Under the pieces are notes generated by a model that saw only the letters and a list, made by a program, of their open reading frames with translations, did no database searches and was not told where the DNA came from. This document shows, one piece after another, positions 51,889 to 60,464 of a stretch of DNA of 64,000 nt (positions are counted from its first letter, which is position 1; each line of letters opens with the position of its first letter). The stretch is from assembly GCA_965215345.1 (NCBI GenBank), contig CBDCDL010000002.1, positions 2,728,001 through 2,792,000 of the forward strand, written 5' to 3'. The DNA comes from CATQHW01 sp965215345. Lineage in GTDB: Bacteria; Spirochaetota; Spirochaetia; SZUA-6; Bin103. The position numbers were made by a program, and so were the translations under genes.

Positions 51889-52343
51889 CCATCCACACAG
51901 ACGGCGGCTGCCTCGGAAATCCGGGTCCCGGCGCCTGGGCCTACGTGGCCGAGACGACGGACGGGCAGGCGCGCGACACGGGCTACGCGGCCGACACGAC
52001 GAACAACCGCATGGAGCTGCAGGCGGTGATCGAAGCGCTGCGGCTGGCGCGGGAGCGGGCCGACGGCAACGTGACGGTGGTCACCGACTCGCGCTACGTC
52101 GAGGGCGGCATCAGCGAGTGGATCGCTCGCTGGGAAGCGAACGGCTGGAGGACCAAGGCGCGGTCTCCGGTCAAGAACCGTGAGCTCTGGCAGGAGCTGC
52201 AGGCGCTGAAGCGGGCGCTGGAGGGGCGCGGCCTTCGGGTCGCGTTCCGGCGCGTGCGCGGCCACGCCGGCGTCGAGCTCAACGAGGCCTGCGACCGGCT
52301 GGTCCAGGAAACGATCGCCGCCGGCCGCAAGGGGCGACGCTGA
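51885..52343 (+). CDS. rnhA: Ribonuclease HI
   Basis: Cuts RNA in RNA-DNA hybrids. It has 152 residues. The catalytic carboxylates are visible: Asp in IHTDGGCLGNPGPGAW, Glu in NNRMELQAVIEAL, Asp in VVTDSRYV, and Asp in NEACDRLVQE, with VRGHAGVELNE before it. GTG 51885 overlaps the preceding stop. Confidence 0.94.
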   Translation: MTIHTDGGCLGNPGPGAWAYVAETTDGQARDTGYAADTTNNRMELQAVIEALRLARERADGNVTVVTDSRYVEGGISEWIARWEANGWRTKARSPVKNRELWQELQALKRALEGRGLRVAFRRVRGHAGVELNEACDRLVQETIAAGRKGRR

Positions 52344-52367
52344 GCTGAAGCGCCACTGAACGTCGGA

Positions 52368-52419
52368 TCGCTCTCCTCCATGACGGAAGCCGCGCGAAGC
52401 GGCGCCCGGAGGAGAGCGA
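52368..52419 (+). promoter_or_regulatory. Hairpin burying the comM ribosome-binding site
   Basis: TCGCTCTCCTCC (52368-52379) and GGAGGAGAGCGA (52408-52419) are perfect 12-bp complements. The right arm is the comM Shine-Dalgarno, 8 nt before its ATG. An inner hairpin GCCGC-GCGAA-GCGGC (52389-52403) would stabilise the fold. It could act as a translational switch. Confidence 0.65.
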
Positions 52420-52422
52420 CAG

Positions 52423-53979
52423 ATGTTGGCGCGTGTGGCCTGCCACGCCCCGATCGGCGTGGACGGCGTTCTGGTGACCGCGGAGGTGGACATCCGGCGC
52501 GGGATGCCGGTGGTGGACATCGTCGGTCTGCCCGGCGGTGCCGTGCGCGAAGCGCGCGACCGCATCCGCGTCGCGATCCGCAACAGCGGCCTGTCGTTTC
52601 CGGACGACCGCATCCTGATCAACCTGTCGCCGGCCGCGGTCCCCAAGTCCGGCTCCGCCTTCGACCTGCCGCTGGCGCTGGGCGTGATCGCCGCCTCGAG
52701 CCAGGTCCCCTGGGACGATGAGGTGGGGATCATGGTGCTCGGCGAGCTGACCCTGCGCGGCGACGTCCGCCCCGTGCACGGCGTGCTGGCCGCGGTCGGC
52801 ACCGGGCTGGAGCGCGGCATCGAACGCTTCGTGGTGCCGCGCAGCAACCTGGCGGAGGCTCAGGCGCTGGGCCGGGGGGCGATCGTGGGCGTCGATTCGC
52901 TCGCCCAAGCGGTCAAGACGCTCCGCGAGGCGCGCGCAGAGACATGGCCTGCTGCACGACGACGACGCAGCAACGCCTCGGCGGACGCACCTGCCGCCGT
53001 AGCGGCTGACGGGGACTTCGCCGACCTGCGTGGCCAGGACCGACTGAAGCGGGCGCTGGAGATCGCCGCGGCCGGGCGCCACCACGCGCTGCTGTTCGGC
53101 CCGCCGGGCAGTGGCAAGACCATGGCGGCCCGGCGCCTGCCGGGCATCCTGCCGCCGCTGACCGGCAGGCAGGCGCTGGAGGTGACGCGCGTGCATTCGG
53201 TGGCGGGTACCCTGGGCGCGGGCGCGTCGCTGATCACGCGGCCGCCGTTCCGCACGCCGCACCACAGCGCGTCGCTCGAAGGACTGATCGGCGGCGGCCG
53301 CATGCAGCGCCCGGGAGAGGTTTCGCTGGCCCACGGCGGCGTCCTGTTCCTCGACGAGACGCCGGAGTTCCGCACGGCGCTGCTGCAGGCGCTGCGTGAG
53401 CCGCTGGAATCGCACGAGGTGACCGTGGTCCGGGCCGGCTACTCGGTGCGGTATCCCGCCGGATTCCAGCTCATCTGCGCGGCCAATCCCTGCCCGTGCG
53501 GGAACCTGGGCCGGGAGGCGGGCGTCTGCCTGTGCTCGCCGGCCGACGTGCACCGCCACTGGCGGCGGCTCGGCGGGGCGCTGCTGGACCGGATCGACGT
53601 GCGCGTGCCCGTGTCGCCGCCGCGCTCGGCGGACCTGCAGGCGCCGGCGGCGGAGGGCAGCGCGCAGATCGCGTCCCGTGTCGCGGATGCGGTGGACCGC
53701 CAGCGGCACCGCTACCGCGGCATGGGCTGGGAGCGCAACGCCGAGCTGCCGGCCGGCGCGGTGGAGGTCCACTGCCCGCTCGACGCGCCCGGCCGCGCCG
53801 CGCTGCGCGAAGCGGTGGACAAGCTCGGCCTGTCCGCGCGCGCCTACCACGCCATCACCCGCGTGGCGCGCACCATCGCCGACCTGGAGCGTTCCGACGG
53901 CCTCACCGTCGACCACCTGCTGGAGGCCGTCCAGCACCGCCGTTACGGCGACGGCGACCTGTGCTGGATCACGCTGTGA
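52423..53979 (+). CDS. comM: YifB/ComM family Mg-chelatase-like AAA protein
   Basis: 518 residues. The N-terminal ChlI-like domain (about 1-170) begins MLARVACHAPIGVDG and has VDIVGLPGGAVREARDRIR. The AAA domain has FGPPGSGKTMAARRLPG (about 224-240) and HGGVLFLDETPEF. A CxC-type cluster CAANPCPCGNLG and the C-terminal Mg_chelatase_C region (LSARAYHAITRVARTIADLE) follow. In naturally transformable bacteria ComM drives branch migration during integration; elsewhere the family role is less clear. Confidence 0.9.
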   Translation: MLARVACHAPIGVDGVLVTAEVDIRRGMPVVDIVGLPGGAVREARDRIRVAIRNSGLSFPDDRILINLSPAAVPKSGSAFDLPLALGVIAASSQVPWDDEVGIMVLGELTLRGDVRPVHGVLAAVGTGLERGIERFVVPRSNLAEAQALGRGAIVGVDSLAQAVKTLREARAETWPAARRRRSNASADAPAAVAADGDFADLRGQDRLKRALEIAAAGRHHALLFGPPGSGKTMAARRLPGILPPLTGRQALEVTRVHSVAGTLGAGASLITRPPFRTPHHSASLEGLIGGGRMQRPGEVSLAHGGVLFLDETPEFRTALLQALREPLESHEVTVVRAGYSVRYPAGFQLICAANPCPCGNLGREAGVCLCSPADVHRHWRRLGGALLDRIDVRVPVSPPRSADLQAPAAEGSAQIASRVADAVDRQRHRYRGMGWERNAELPAGAVEVHCPLDAPGRAALREAVDKLGLSARAYHAITRVARTIADLERSDGLTVDHLLEAVQHRRYGDGDLCWITL

Positions 53980-54214
53980 CCTTGCATCGTCCGCCCGAGG
54001 TGCTGCTCTCAAGACAGCGAATCCAAGCCCAACACACGCGGCGATTTGTGCCGATGAAGTTACTGGCTTGGCTGACCACCCGGGGCGGAGTCGACAAGCA
54101 CTTGACCGTTCTGACAGGCCGTGGTACGGGTGGCCGCTACAAGCGCTCTGGATCGGCTCCGGCGATGCCGGGTCACCGCGTCCGAGGCGAGTTGCGCGGA
54201 GGAATTGAAGGCGA
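53980..54214. other. Spacer leading into AT-richer island
   Basis: No gene recognised. A plus-strand frame through here has a basic sequence with no family resemblance. Base composition begins to change near its right end. Confidence 0.4.
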
Positions 54215-54571
54215 ATGGCCAAAAGAGTGCTGGCTTCACTGAGCTACACCGATCCGAATGTCAACCAAGCGATTCTGGAAGTAGCTTCTGAAGCATATCA
54301 TGACGGGATACCAAGGATCTTTCTGTCGAGAGACGGGTTCGATGGTGTTCACCCAGTCTTGGATAAAGCTAGCCTTGAAGCAATTTGCTCTAGCGCTTCA
54401 GACCTAAGCGATGACGGATACGTCCGCATACATGACTTCAGAGTCTCGTTTCCTGCTGAGGGAGGCGAGCCTCTCGTCATGTTAGGACCTCGCCCGTCCA
54501 TTTCAATAACGGCTCTCGGCGTCTCCTATTGGGAAACACTCCGTGAAAGACAAGAGCGCAGACCTCAATAA
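54215..54571 (+). CDS. Small unknown protein, tandem paralogue 1
   Basis: A 118-residue protein of unknown family. It shares a pattern with the next gene: N-x-AIL near residue 18, a Y-H-D-G segment near 29, and a C-terminal GPRPSISITALGVSYWETL. The last block looks like the wing and final helix of a winged-helix fold (IT-x-x-G-x-x-Y), which is only a guess. The DNA is visibly richer in A and T than its surroundings, suggesting transfer. ATG 54215 has GGAGG and GAAGG upstream. It overlaps the next gene by 29 nt, so expression is likely coupled. Confidence 0.6.
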   Translation: MAKRVLASLSYTDPNVNQAILEVASEAYHDGIPRIFLSRDGFDGVHPVLDKASLEAICSSASDLSDDGYVRIHDFRVSFPAEGGEPLVMLGPRPSISITALGVSYWETLRERQERRPQ

Positions 54572-54896
54572 GTCCGCGATCAATCGCGCCATCTTGTATT
54601 TCGCCAAGCAAGAGTATCACGCCGGACGTCCAAAGGCGTGCCTGACGGATGCGTTCGAGAACGGTCCTGAGGCATTGGTGAATGCCAACAATCAGCAAGG
54701 AAGAGAGTATGTCTATCGCTGTTGTAACGAATTGAAAGAGGTGGAGATGCTCCTGACTATCGATATAGAGGTCATACGGTCCGTGAACGGCAAGGAATGT
54801 TTGGCGTTTGGTCCGAACCCAGCTATATCAATAACCGAAAAAGGGATTCGTTATGTCGATGCTATGTACGTTGACAAGATTGGTCCGGGCAGATGA
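54543..54896 (+). CDS. Small unknown protein, tandem paralogue 2
   Basis: 117 residues from GTG 54543. Matches to the first copy include SAINRAILYFAKQEYHAGRP against VNQAILEVASEAYHDGIP, and FGPNPAISITEKGIRYVDAM against LGPRPSISITALGVSYWETL. The middle (REYVYRCCNELKEVEMLLTI) could be a recognition helix. It has the same AT-richer composition. No partner enzyme, transposase or phage gene lies next to the pair. Confidence 0.6.
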   Translation: MKDKSADLNKSAINRAILYFAKQEYHAGRPKACLTDAFENGPEALVNANNQQGREYVYRCCNELKEVEMLLTIDIEVIRSVNGKECLAFGPNPAISITEKGIRYVDAMYVDKIGPGR

Positions 54897-55000
54897 AATC
54901 AGAACACCCGTACTGGACCCAATAAACGGCCGAACTATAGTCAGGTGCTCGGATATGAATGGGTAGCGACAAGTACGACTCTCGTCGTCGGATCCGTGCA

Positions 55001-56041
55001 TTACCCAAGCCAGGACTTGAATCCAACCGATGGCTCAACCCGGTTGAGAACGATGCGGGGGAGGCCGATCGGCAGCCAGACGAGCCCGCAATCGGGCGCG
55101 GCCCAGACCCGGTCCCGACCCAGGACGTCGACCGCACGTTTCACCTTGTGCGCGATGTGCTCGGGATCTTCGATCGCGGTGCAGCCGACGTCCACGAGAC
55201 CGAAGACGACCTGCTTGTCGTCCGGAAGTCCCAGGAAGAACTCGGGGTCGATGCGGCTGCTCTCGCACTCGAAGGCGAACTGCCGAGCCCGGCAGGAACC
55301 GATGTCGGGCAGCATGCGGGCCAGGCCTGAGACGGTCGCCGGATCCCGTACCGTCGGAGTCTCGCTGACCGGCGGAAAGCCCAGACAGAAGTGGACGCAC
55401 GTGGTCGTCTCGATCCCCTCGAAGGCGAGGTCGAGGGCGGCGCGCCCCCACTCCCGAAAGGCGTCGGGACGCCGGAGCGCCTGTGGTTCATCGAGCTGGA
55501 TGACGTCGCAGCCTGCCGCCTGCAGGTCCAGCATCTCCTCGTGCAGCACCCTCGCCATCGCCATGCCCAGGTCCGCCTCGGAGGCGTAGTGCTCGTTGGT
55601 GAGCCAGTACATGGCCGTCATCGGGCCGGGCATGGTCATCTTCACGCGCCGGTCGGTATGCGCCTTCAGGAACCGCAGGTCTTCCAGCGCGTGTGCGTGC
55701 TTGCGGCTCACCTCGCCGGTCACGACGGGAGAGGCCCTGTTCACCGTCCCCTCCTCCACGTCGGCATAGTTCGATCGCTTCGCGTCGATCCCCGACAGCG
55801 ATGAGACGAACCGGCTGATGTAGTGCATGCGGCGCTGTTCGCCGTCGGTGATCACGTCGATGCCGGCGGTCTCCTGGGCGCGGATCGCCAGTCGGGCCGC
55901 GTCATCCTTCCCCTGCCGCAGAGCCTCGCCCGTGAGTCGCCAGAGCCGGATGTTGTCGTCCCGGACCAGCCAAGCCGGCCTCGGCAGGCTGCCGATGACG
56001 GTCGTGGTGACGGGGGGCGCCGCTTCGCTTCCCGTTGGCAA
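55001..56041 (-). CDS. MetE C-terminal-like methyltransferase
   Basis: 346 residues, matching only the catalytic C-terminal barrel of cobalamin-independent methionine synthase; the long N-terminal half of MetE is absent. Zinc ligands appear intact: TTCVHFCLGF (His, Cys), FECESSRIDP (Glu) and WAAPDCGLVWLP (Cys). It also has TTTVIGSLPRP, VITDGEQRR and VIQLDEPQAL. I start at TTG 56041, after GAGAGGGA. Short MetE-like proteins use varied methyl donors and thiol acceptors, so the substrate is open. The adjacent gene is divergent. Confidence 0.78.
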   Translation of the reverse strand: MPTGSEAAPPVTTTVIGSLPRPAWLVRDDNIRLWRLTGEALRQGKDDAARLAIRAQETAGIDVITDGEQRRMHYISRFVSSLSGIDAKRSNYADVEEGTVNRASPVVTGEVSRKHAHALEDLRFLKAHTDRRVKMTMPGPMTAMYWLTNEHYASEADLGMAMARVLHEEMLDLQAAGCDVIQLDEPQALRRPDAFREWGRAALDLAFEGIETTTCVHFCLGFPPVSETPTVRDPATVSGLARMLPDIGSCRARQFAFECESSRIDPEFFLGLPDDKQVVFGLVDVGCTAIEDPEHIAHKVKRAVDVLGRDRVWAAPDCGLVWLPIGLPRIVLNRVEPSVGFKSWLG

Positions 56042-56104
56042 TGATCCCTCTCGCCGGCCTACCGTAGCATCACGCTTCGATCGACGGGCAGGTTCGGCTT
56101 CCTC

Positions 56105-56443
56105 ATGACCATCTGCAACGTACGCGACTTCGGCGCCGCCGGGAATCGGCAGGCACTCGACACCGCGGCGATCCAGGCGGCGATCGACGCTGCGAGCCGC
56201 TGCAACGGCCAGGTGCGCATGCCGGCCGGCCAGTACCGGTCGGGCAGCCTGATGCTGCGAAGCGGTGTCTCCCTGCACCTGGAAGTCGGTGCCTCCCTGG
56301 TCGCCAGCCGCGACATGCGGGACTTCGTGGCTCCTGCGCCCGACAGCTACGTGCATCACACCGGCTCGCGGTTCGCGTTCATTCACGCGATCGGCGCCGT
56401 TGACGTCCATGTCGTCGGCAGCGGCGGCGAACTTCCGTCCTGA
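56105..56443 (+). pseudogene. Truncated GH28 (polygalacturonase-like) N-terminus
   Basis: 112 codons matching the start of secreted or cytoplasmic pectin-type GH28 proteins (VRDFGAAGNRQALDTAAIQ, then VRMPAGQYRSGSLMLRSGVS and LHLEVGASLVAS). A full enzyme needs about 400-500 residues including the catalytic Asp residues, which are absent here. No continuation is found in the other frames before the transporter gene. It is probably a deletion remnant of a glycosidase once tied to the sugar transporter. Confidence 0.7.
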
Positions 56444-56648
56444 CTCGTTCCGCCGTTGAACCTCCTTGCTGCACCGGCTACGATGCAACGGCTCGAGCGC
56501 GTCGCCAGCGGGACCTGCCGGCCGGGACGCCTCGGCGGGGCTGCAGGCGGAGGATCCCCGACCTCAAGCCGGTCGGGAGGAGGCGCGCGGTGACATCACG
56601 ACCGGCAGCGCGGTTATCTGGAGTGCCGGCCCAGGTCGAGGTGTGCTG

Positions 56649-57614
56649 ATGGCGGTGCTTGACCGGTCCCATTCCGACGCAGGCACCCGCAGGTTCCTTC
56701 CGGGCATCGACAAGGCAACCCGCGACCGCATGGTCCGCATGCGCTTCCTGTACCTGCTGCTCGCGGTTCCGGTCGTGCACTGGGCCATCTTCCACTACGC
56801 CCCCATGTACGGGCTGCTGGTGGCCTTCAAGGACTACAACATGAAGCACGGCGTGTTCGGGAGCGAGTGGAACGACTTCGCGCACTTCCAGTTCCTGTTC
56901 ACGAGTCCGGGATTCCACCGGGTGATGCGCAACACCTTCATCATCAGCTTCCTGAAGCTCGCCTTCGGCTTCACGGCCAGCATCGTCTTCGCACTCCTGA
57001 TCGACCAGCTCATGAGCCTGCCGTTCAAGCGGACGATGCAGTCGATCTCCTACCTGCCGCACTTCATTTCCTGGGTGGTGCTGGGCGGCCTCATCAAGCA
57101 GTTGCTGTCCCCCTCGCTGGGCGTCTTCGGCGTGCTCATCGCCAACATGACCGGAGAGTCGCTCAGCCTGCTGACGGACAAGGTGGGCTTCCTGGCCATC
57201 CTGGTGGCCAGCTCGGTCTGGCAGGGCGTGGGGTGGTCGGCGATCATCTACCTGGCCGTGCTGGCCGGCGTCGACCAGAGCCTGTACGAGGCTGCCGAGG
57301 TGGATGGGGCCAGCCGCCTGCAGAAGGCCCTGCGCATCAGCCTGCCGGCCCTGTATCCGCTGATGACCATCATCCTGATCCTGCGCATGGGACAGATCCT
57401 CGACGCCGGCTTCGACCAGGTCTTCAACCTCTACAATCCGCTGGTCTACGACGTCGCGGACGTCATCGACACCTACCTGTACCGGGTCGGGCTGGTCGAG
57501 CTGAAGTACGACTACGCCGCCGCCGTCGGGCTCTTCAGGAATGTCGTGGGCCTGGTGCTGGTGATCTCGGCCAACTACCTCGCCCGGCGCTACACCGAGT
57601 ATGGCCTCTGGTAG
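56649..57614 (+). CDS. Carbohydrate ABC transporter permease, LplB-type
   Basis: 321 residues with six predicted helices and the binding-protein-dependent permease loop EAAEVDGASRLQKALRISLPAL (EAA motif). The N-terminal block MYGLLVAFKDYNMKHGVFGS is typical of the LplB/YteP group used for polysaccharide-derived oligosaccharides. ATG 56649 is chosen; GTG 56643 is also in frame. It pairs with the next permease, 8 nt downstream. The substrate is not known. Confidence 0.9.
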   Translation: MAVLDRSHSDAGTRRFLPGIDKATRDRMVRMRFLYLLLAVPVVHWAIFHYAPMYGLLVAFKDYNMKHGVFGSEWNDFAHFQFLFTSPGFHRVMRNTFIISFLKLAFGFTASIVFALLIDQLMSLPFKRTMQSISYLPHFISWVVLGGLIKQLLSPSLGVFGVLIANMTGESLSLLTDKVGFLAILVASSVWQGVGWSAIIYLAVLAGVDQSLYEAAEVDGASRLQKALRISLPALYPLMTIILILRMGQILDAGFDQVFNLYNPLVYDVADVIDTYLYRVGLVELKYDYAAAVGLFRNVVGLVLVISANYLARRYTEYGLW

Positions 57615-57622
57615 GCGCGCGC

Positions 57623-58507
57623 ATGGCACGGCGAAGCGTTGGCGAGGCGGCGTTCGATGTGGCGAACGTCATCTTCATGCTGTGCTTCTCCGCGACGATC
57701 ATCTACCCGTTCTGGGACGCGTTTCTCCTCTCGTTCTCCGGTCCGCGGGAGATATCGGGCGTGGGGTTCCGGCTGTGGATCACCCACTGGTCCATGGACA
57801 CCTACCGCTACATCTTCGACCGCGGACTCATCCTGATCGCCTACCGGAACACGCTGTTCCGGACGGTGGTCGCCGTCTATCTCACCACCATAACGTGTCT
57901 GTTTGCGGCCTACCCGCTGTCGAAGCGCCGCCTCCCGGGGCGCACCGTGATCACCGCATACTTCGTGTTCTCGATGTTCTTCAGCGGCGGGCTGATCCCC
58001 ACCTACCTGCTGATCCGGGGGTTGGGGCTCCTCAACAACCTGTGGGTGCTCGTGCTCCCGCAGATGTTCAACGTCTTCTACATGATCATCATGCGCAACT
58101 ACCTGATGGCCGCCCATCTCGAAGAGCTGGAAGAGGCGGCGCTCGTGGACGGCGGCGGTTACCCGTACATCCTGTTTCGCATCATGGTGCCGCTGTCGAT
58201 GCCGCTGCTGGCCACGGTGGCCCTGTGGGTGGCCGTGGCTCACTGGAACGAGTGGTTCTACGCCCGCATCTACCTGACCGGGAACCGGTTTCTCGTGCTG
58301 CAGTACCTGCTGCAGCGACTCATCGAGCACCATCGCCAGGACGAGCAGGTGCTCAACGACTACGTGGCGCAGACCGAGACGGAGATCAACACCGCCAATG
58401 TCGTGGCCGGAACGATGATTCTCACGATCGGTCCCATCGTCCTGCTGTACCCGTTCCTGCAGAAATACTTCGTGAAGGGGGTGATGATCGGGTCCTTGAA
58501 GGGATGA
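57623..58507 (+). CDS. Carbohydrate ABC transporter permease, LplC/YtcP-type
   Basis: 294 residues, six helices, EAA loop EEAALVDGGGYPYILFRIMVPLSMP. It contains FSMFFSGGLIPTYLLIRGLGLLNN and ends LYPFLQKYFVKGVMIGSLKG, the usual ending of this family. It forms a heterodimer with the previous permease by family precedent. No ATPase gene is nearby; these systems often share one MsmX-like ATPase encoded elsewhere. Confidence 0.92.
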   Translation: MARRSVGEAAFDVANVIFMLCFSATIIYPFWDAFLLSFSGPREISGVGFRLWITHWSMDTYRYIFDRGLILIAYRNTLFRTVVAVYLTTITCLFAAYPLSKRRLPGRTVITAYFVFSMFFSGGLIPTYLLIRGLGLLNNLWVLVLPQMFNVFYMIIMRNYLMAAHLEELEEAALVDGGGYPYILFRIMVPLSMPLLATVALWVAVAHWNEWFYARIYLTGNRFLVLQYLLQRLIEHHRQDEQVLNDYVAQTETEINTANVVAGTMILTIGPIVLLYPFLQKYFVKGVMIGSLKG

Positions 58508-58604
58508 GTCGGCCGTAGCGGGCTCATGTCGATGAGAGACCCGGGGTGCCGGACAGGGCGCGCCGCCGGGGCTCGCGTTACTAGGGAAAGAGAGAGAGAA
58601 CGGA

Positions 58605-60263
58605 ATGAATCACATGGTCAGAAGAGCGGTCGCCGTGCTCGCACTGGCGTCGCTGTCGTCGATCTGCGTGTTTGCGGCGGGAACGGCGGCTTCACAGCCG
58701 GAGTCCGCCGAGCCGGAGATCATGCAGATCACGTGGCTGGGCCGAACCCACGACCGGGGATTCCCGGAGGGGAGCTTCCTGCACCAGATGCTGGAGGAAC
58801 GCTTCAACGTCGACCTGATAGAGCCCTCGCTCATGAACTACAAGGACGCGGAGAAGTTCTATCTGCTGGCGGCGGCGAACGACCTGCCCGACACCGGCGT
58901 CGTGCGGCTGGATCACAACCGCGCGTACGAGCAGGGCATGATCCGCTCGATTCCGCGGGACATGATCGAGGAGTACGCGCCGAAGGTCTCGATCGCATTC
59001 GATCAGTACAACGGCTGGAGCTTCAACGTGGCACCGGACGATCCGGGCGCCTACATCGGCTTCGGGGCGCTGCGGGAGCGGGACTTTCCGGCCCACTCCA
59101 ACTGGTATCGCCTGGACTGGCTGGAGGCGGTCGGCATCGAGCCCAACGGCGATCTGGTCAACACGGCCGACCGGCTCTACTACACGACGGAGCCGTTCAC
59201 GCTGGATCAGTTCAAGAACATCATGGTCGCCTTCGCCCAGAACGATCCGGACGGCAACGGCGAGCAGGACACCTTCGGGGTCTCGACCCTGCTGATCGAC
59301 TCGGTGCTCGGCGCCCACGGCACGATCGGCAAGTTCGGCGACGACTACAACCACTACGAGGACGGCGAGCTCAAGATGTGGTACGCGACCGATGGCTTCA
59401 GAGCGTACCTGCAGTTCATGAAGGACCTGTACGATGCCGGAGCCATCGACCCGGACGCGATCACCGGGCAGAGCACCCTCACCGGCCACCAGAAGTGGGC
59501 CGCCGGCATGTTCGGCGCCCAGGATGCGGGAATCGTGTACGCCGATCCGTCCAACGCGTCCTTCATGGGACGCGCTCCCATGAACGTGCTGGAGTCCATA
59601 CCGACGTCCAAGCTGATGCTGACCCCGTTCACCGTGGGAGCGAACGGCAAGAGCCAGTACCGGGGCAGCGTGTCGCGGGGAAGCTACTTCACCAACGCCT
59701 ACTTCACCTTCGTCGGCGCCCACGTACAGGACGACAAGCTGGCGCGCATCCTCTGGATGATCGACGACATCAATCTCGACCCCGAGCTGAGCATCTACGC
59801 CTACTTCGGCGAGCCGGGACGGCACTTCGACTGGGCGGGCGAGCCGTTCAACTCCGCGATCTCGGCGATCCCGGGCAAGGAGTACGACGACCCGTACAAG
59901 GAAGGCGTGGCCGGGTTCGACGCGGTGTGGGGCATGCTGGATCGCGCGCGGCTGGGGTGGAAACCCACCTACAAGGGCTTCAACGAGTACCTGGAGGACA
60001 ACCAGCGGGACCAGATGGCGATCTTCGGACGGTTCGACATCTTCAACGAGACCGACATCAGCGAAGTGCTCGCCAAGTACATGCCCGAGCAGCACGTCAT
60101 CGCCCAGACCTACATGGTCGAGGCGATGACGGGCAAGGTGGACATCGCCGAGACCTGGGATTCCTACCTTGCCGACCTGCGCGACGCCGGCTACGACGAG
60201 ATCATCGCGGCGTACGAGAACACGACCGACGTCAGGGCGTTCATGATGGGGGAGGGCGGCTAG
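58605..60263 (+). CDS. Extracellular solute-binding protein of the sugar importer
   Basis: 552 residues, large type-1 solute-binding protein of the LipO/YtcQ group. The signal is about 1-25 (hydrophobic LALASLSSICVFAAG). A Cys lies at the end of this region, but the box LSSIC is not canonical; spirochaetal lipoboxes are looser, so lipidation is possible. The body has DPDGNGEQDTFGVS, a calcium-type loop, and FRAYLQFMKDLYDAGAID, usual in the family. Start ATG 58605 follows GAGAGAGAAC. It follows the two permeases by 97 nt. Confidence 0.9.
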   Translation: MNHMVRRAVAVLALASLSSICVFAAGTAASQPESAEPEIMQITWLGRTHDRGFPEGSFLHQMLEERFNVDLIEPSLMNYKDAEKFYLLAAANDLPDTGVVRLDHNRAYEQGMIRSIPRDMIEEYAPKVSIAFDQYNGWSFNVAPDDPGAYIGFGALRERDFPAHSNWYRLDWLEAVGIEPNGDLVNTADRLYYTTEPFTLDQFKNIMVAFAQNDPDGNGEQDTFGVSTLLIDSVLGAHGTIGKFGDDYNHYEDGELKMWYATDGFRAYLQFMKDLYDAGAIDPDAITGQSTLTGHQKWAAGMFGAQDAGIVYADPSNASFMGRAPMNVLESIPTSKLMLTPFTVGANGKSQYRGSVSRGSYFTNAYFTFVGAHVQDDKLARILWMIDDINLDPELSIYAYFGEPGRHFDWAGEPFNSAISAIPGKEYDDPYKEGVAGFDAVWGMLDRARLGWKPTYKGFNEYLEDNQRDQMAIFGRFDIFNETDISEVLAKYMPEQHVIAQTYMVEAMTGKVDIAETWDSYLADLRDAGYDEIIAAYENTTDVRAFMMGEGG

Positions 60264-60301
60264 CGCCCCATTCCTGAAGGCTTCGGTCTTTCGCGCATGC
60301 G

Positions 60302-60335
60302 GCGGCCGGCCGGGACACGCGCCCTGGCCGGCCGC
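60302..60335 (+). terminator. Hairpin after the binding-protein gene
   Basis: GCGGCCGGCC (60302-60311) pairs perfectly with GGCCGGCCGC (60326-60335), followed by a weak CCGTCCTTTC tail. It lies 38 nt past the stop and probably ends the importer operon. Confidence 0.5.
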
Positions 60336-60464
60336 CCGTCCTTTCGCGGAGCCGTGGCGGTGTGTGCCTCGGCGCTTGCGTTCGAGTGGATTTGGATGAG
60401 TCAAAGCGCTCCGTTTCCACGAACAGCGATCGGTGGTAGTATCCAGGGAGCAGGAGAGAAGTCC

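Noticed and set aside
52279..54222. Long minus-strand open frame opposite comM
   Set aside because: It mirrors comM codons in a GC-rich genome and has a low-complexity Arg/Ala-rich product without family motifs.
54897..55000. Transposon end or att site beside the AT-richer island
   Set aside because: I saw no inverted terminal repeats, target duplication or tRNA overlap around 54200 or 54900.
56042..56104. Cobalamin or SAM riboswitch ahead of the MetE-like gene
   Set aside because: The 63-nt divergent gap is too short and shows no riboswitch core motif.
56444..56648. Continuation of the GH28 fragment in another frame
   Set aside because: All three frames were read; none carries the catalytic Asp motifs of the family.
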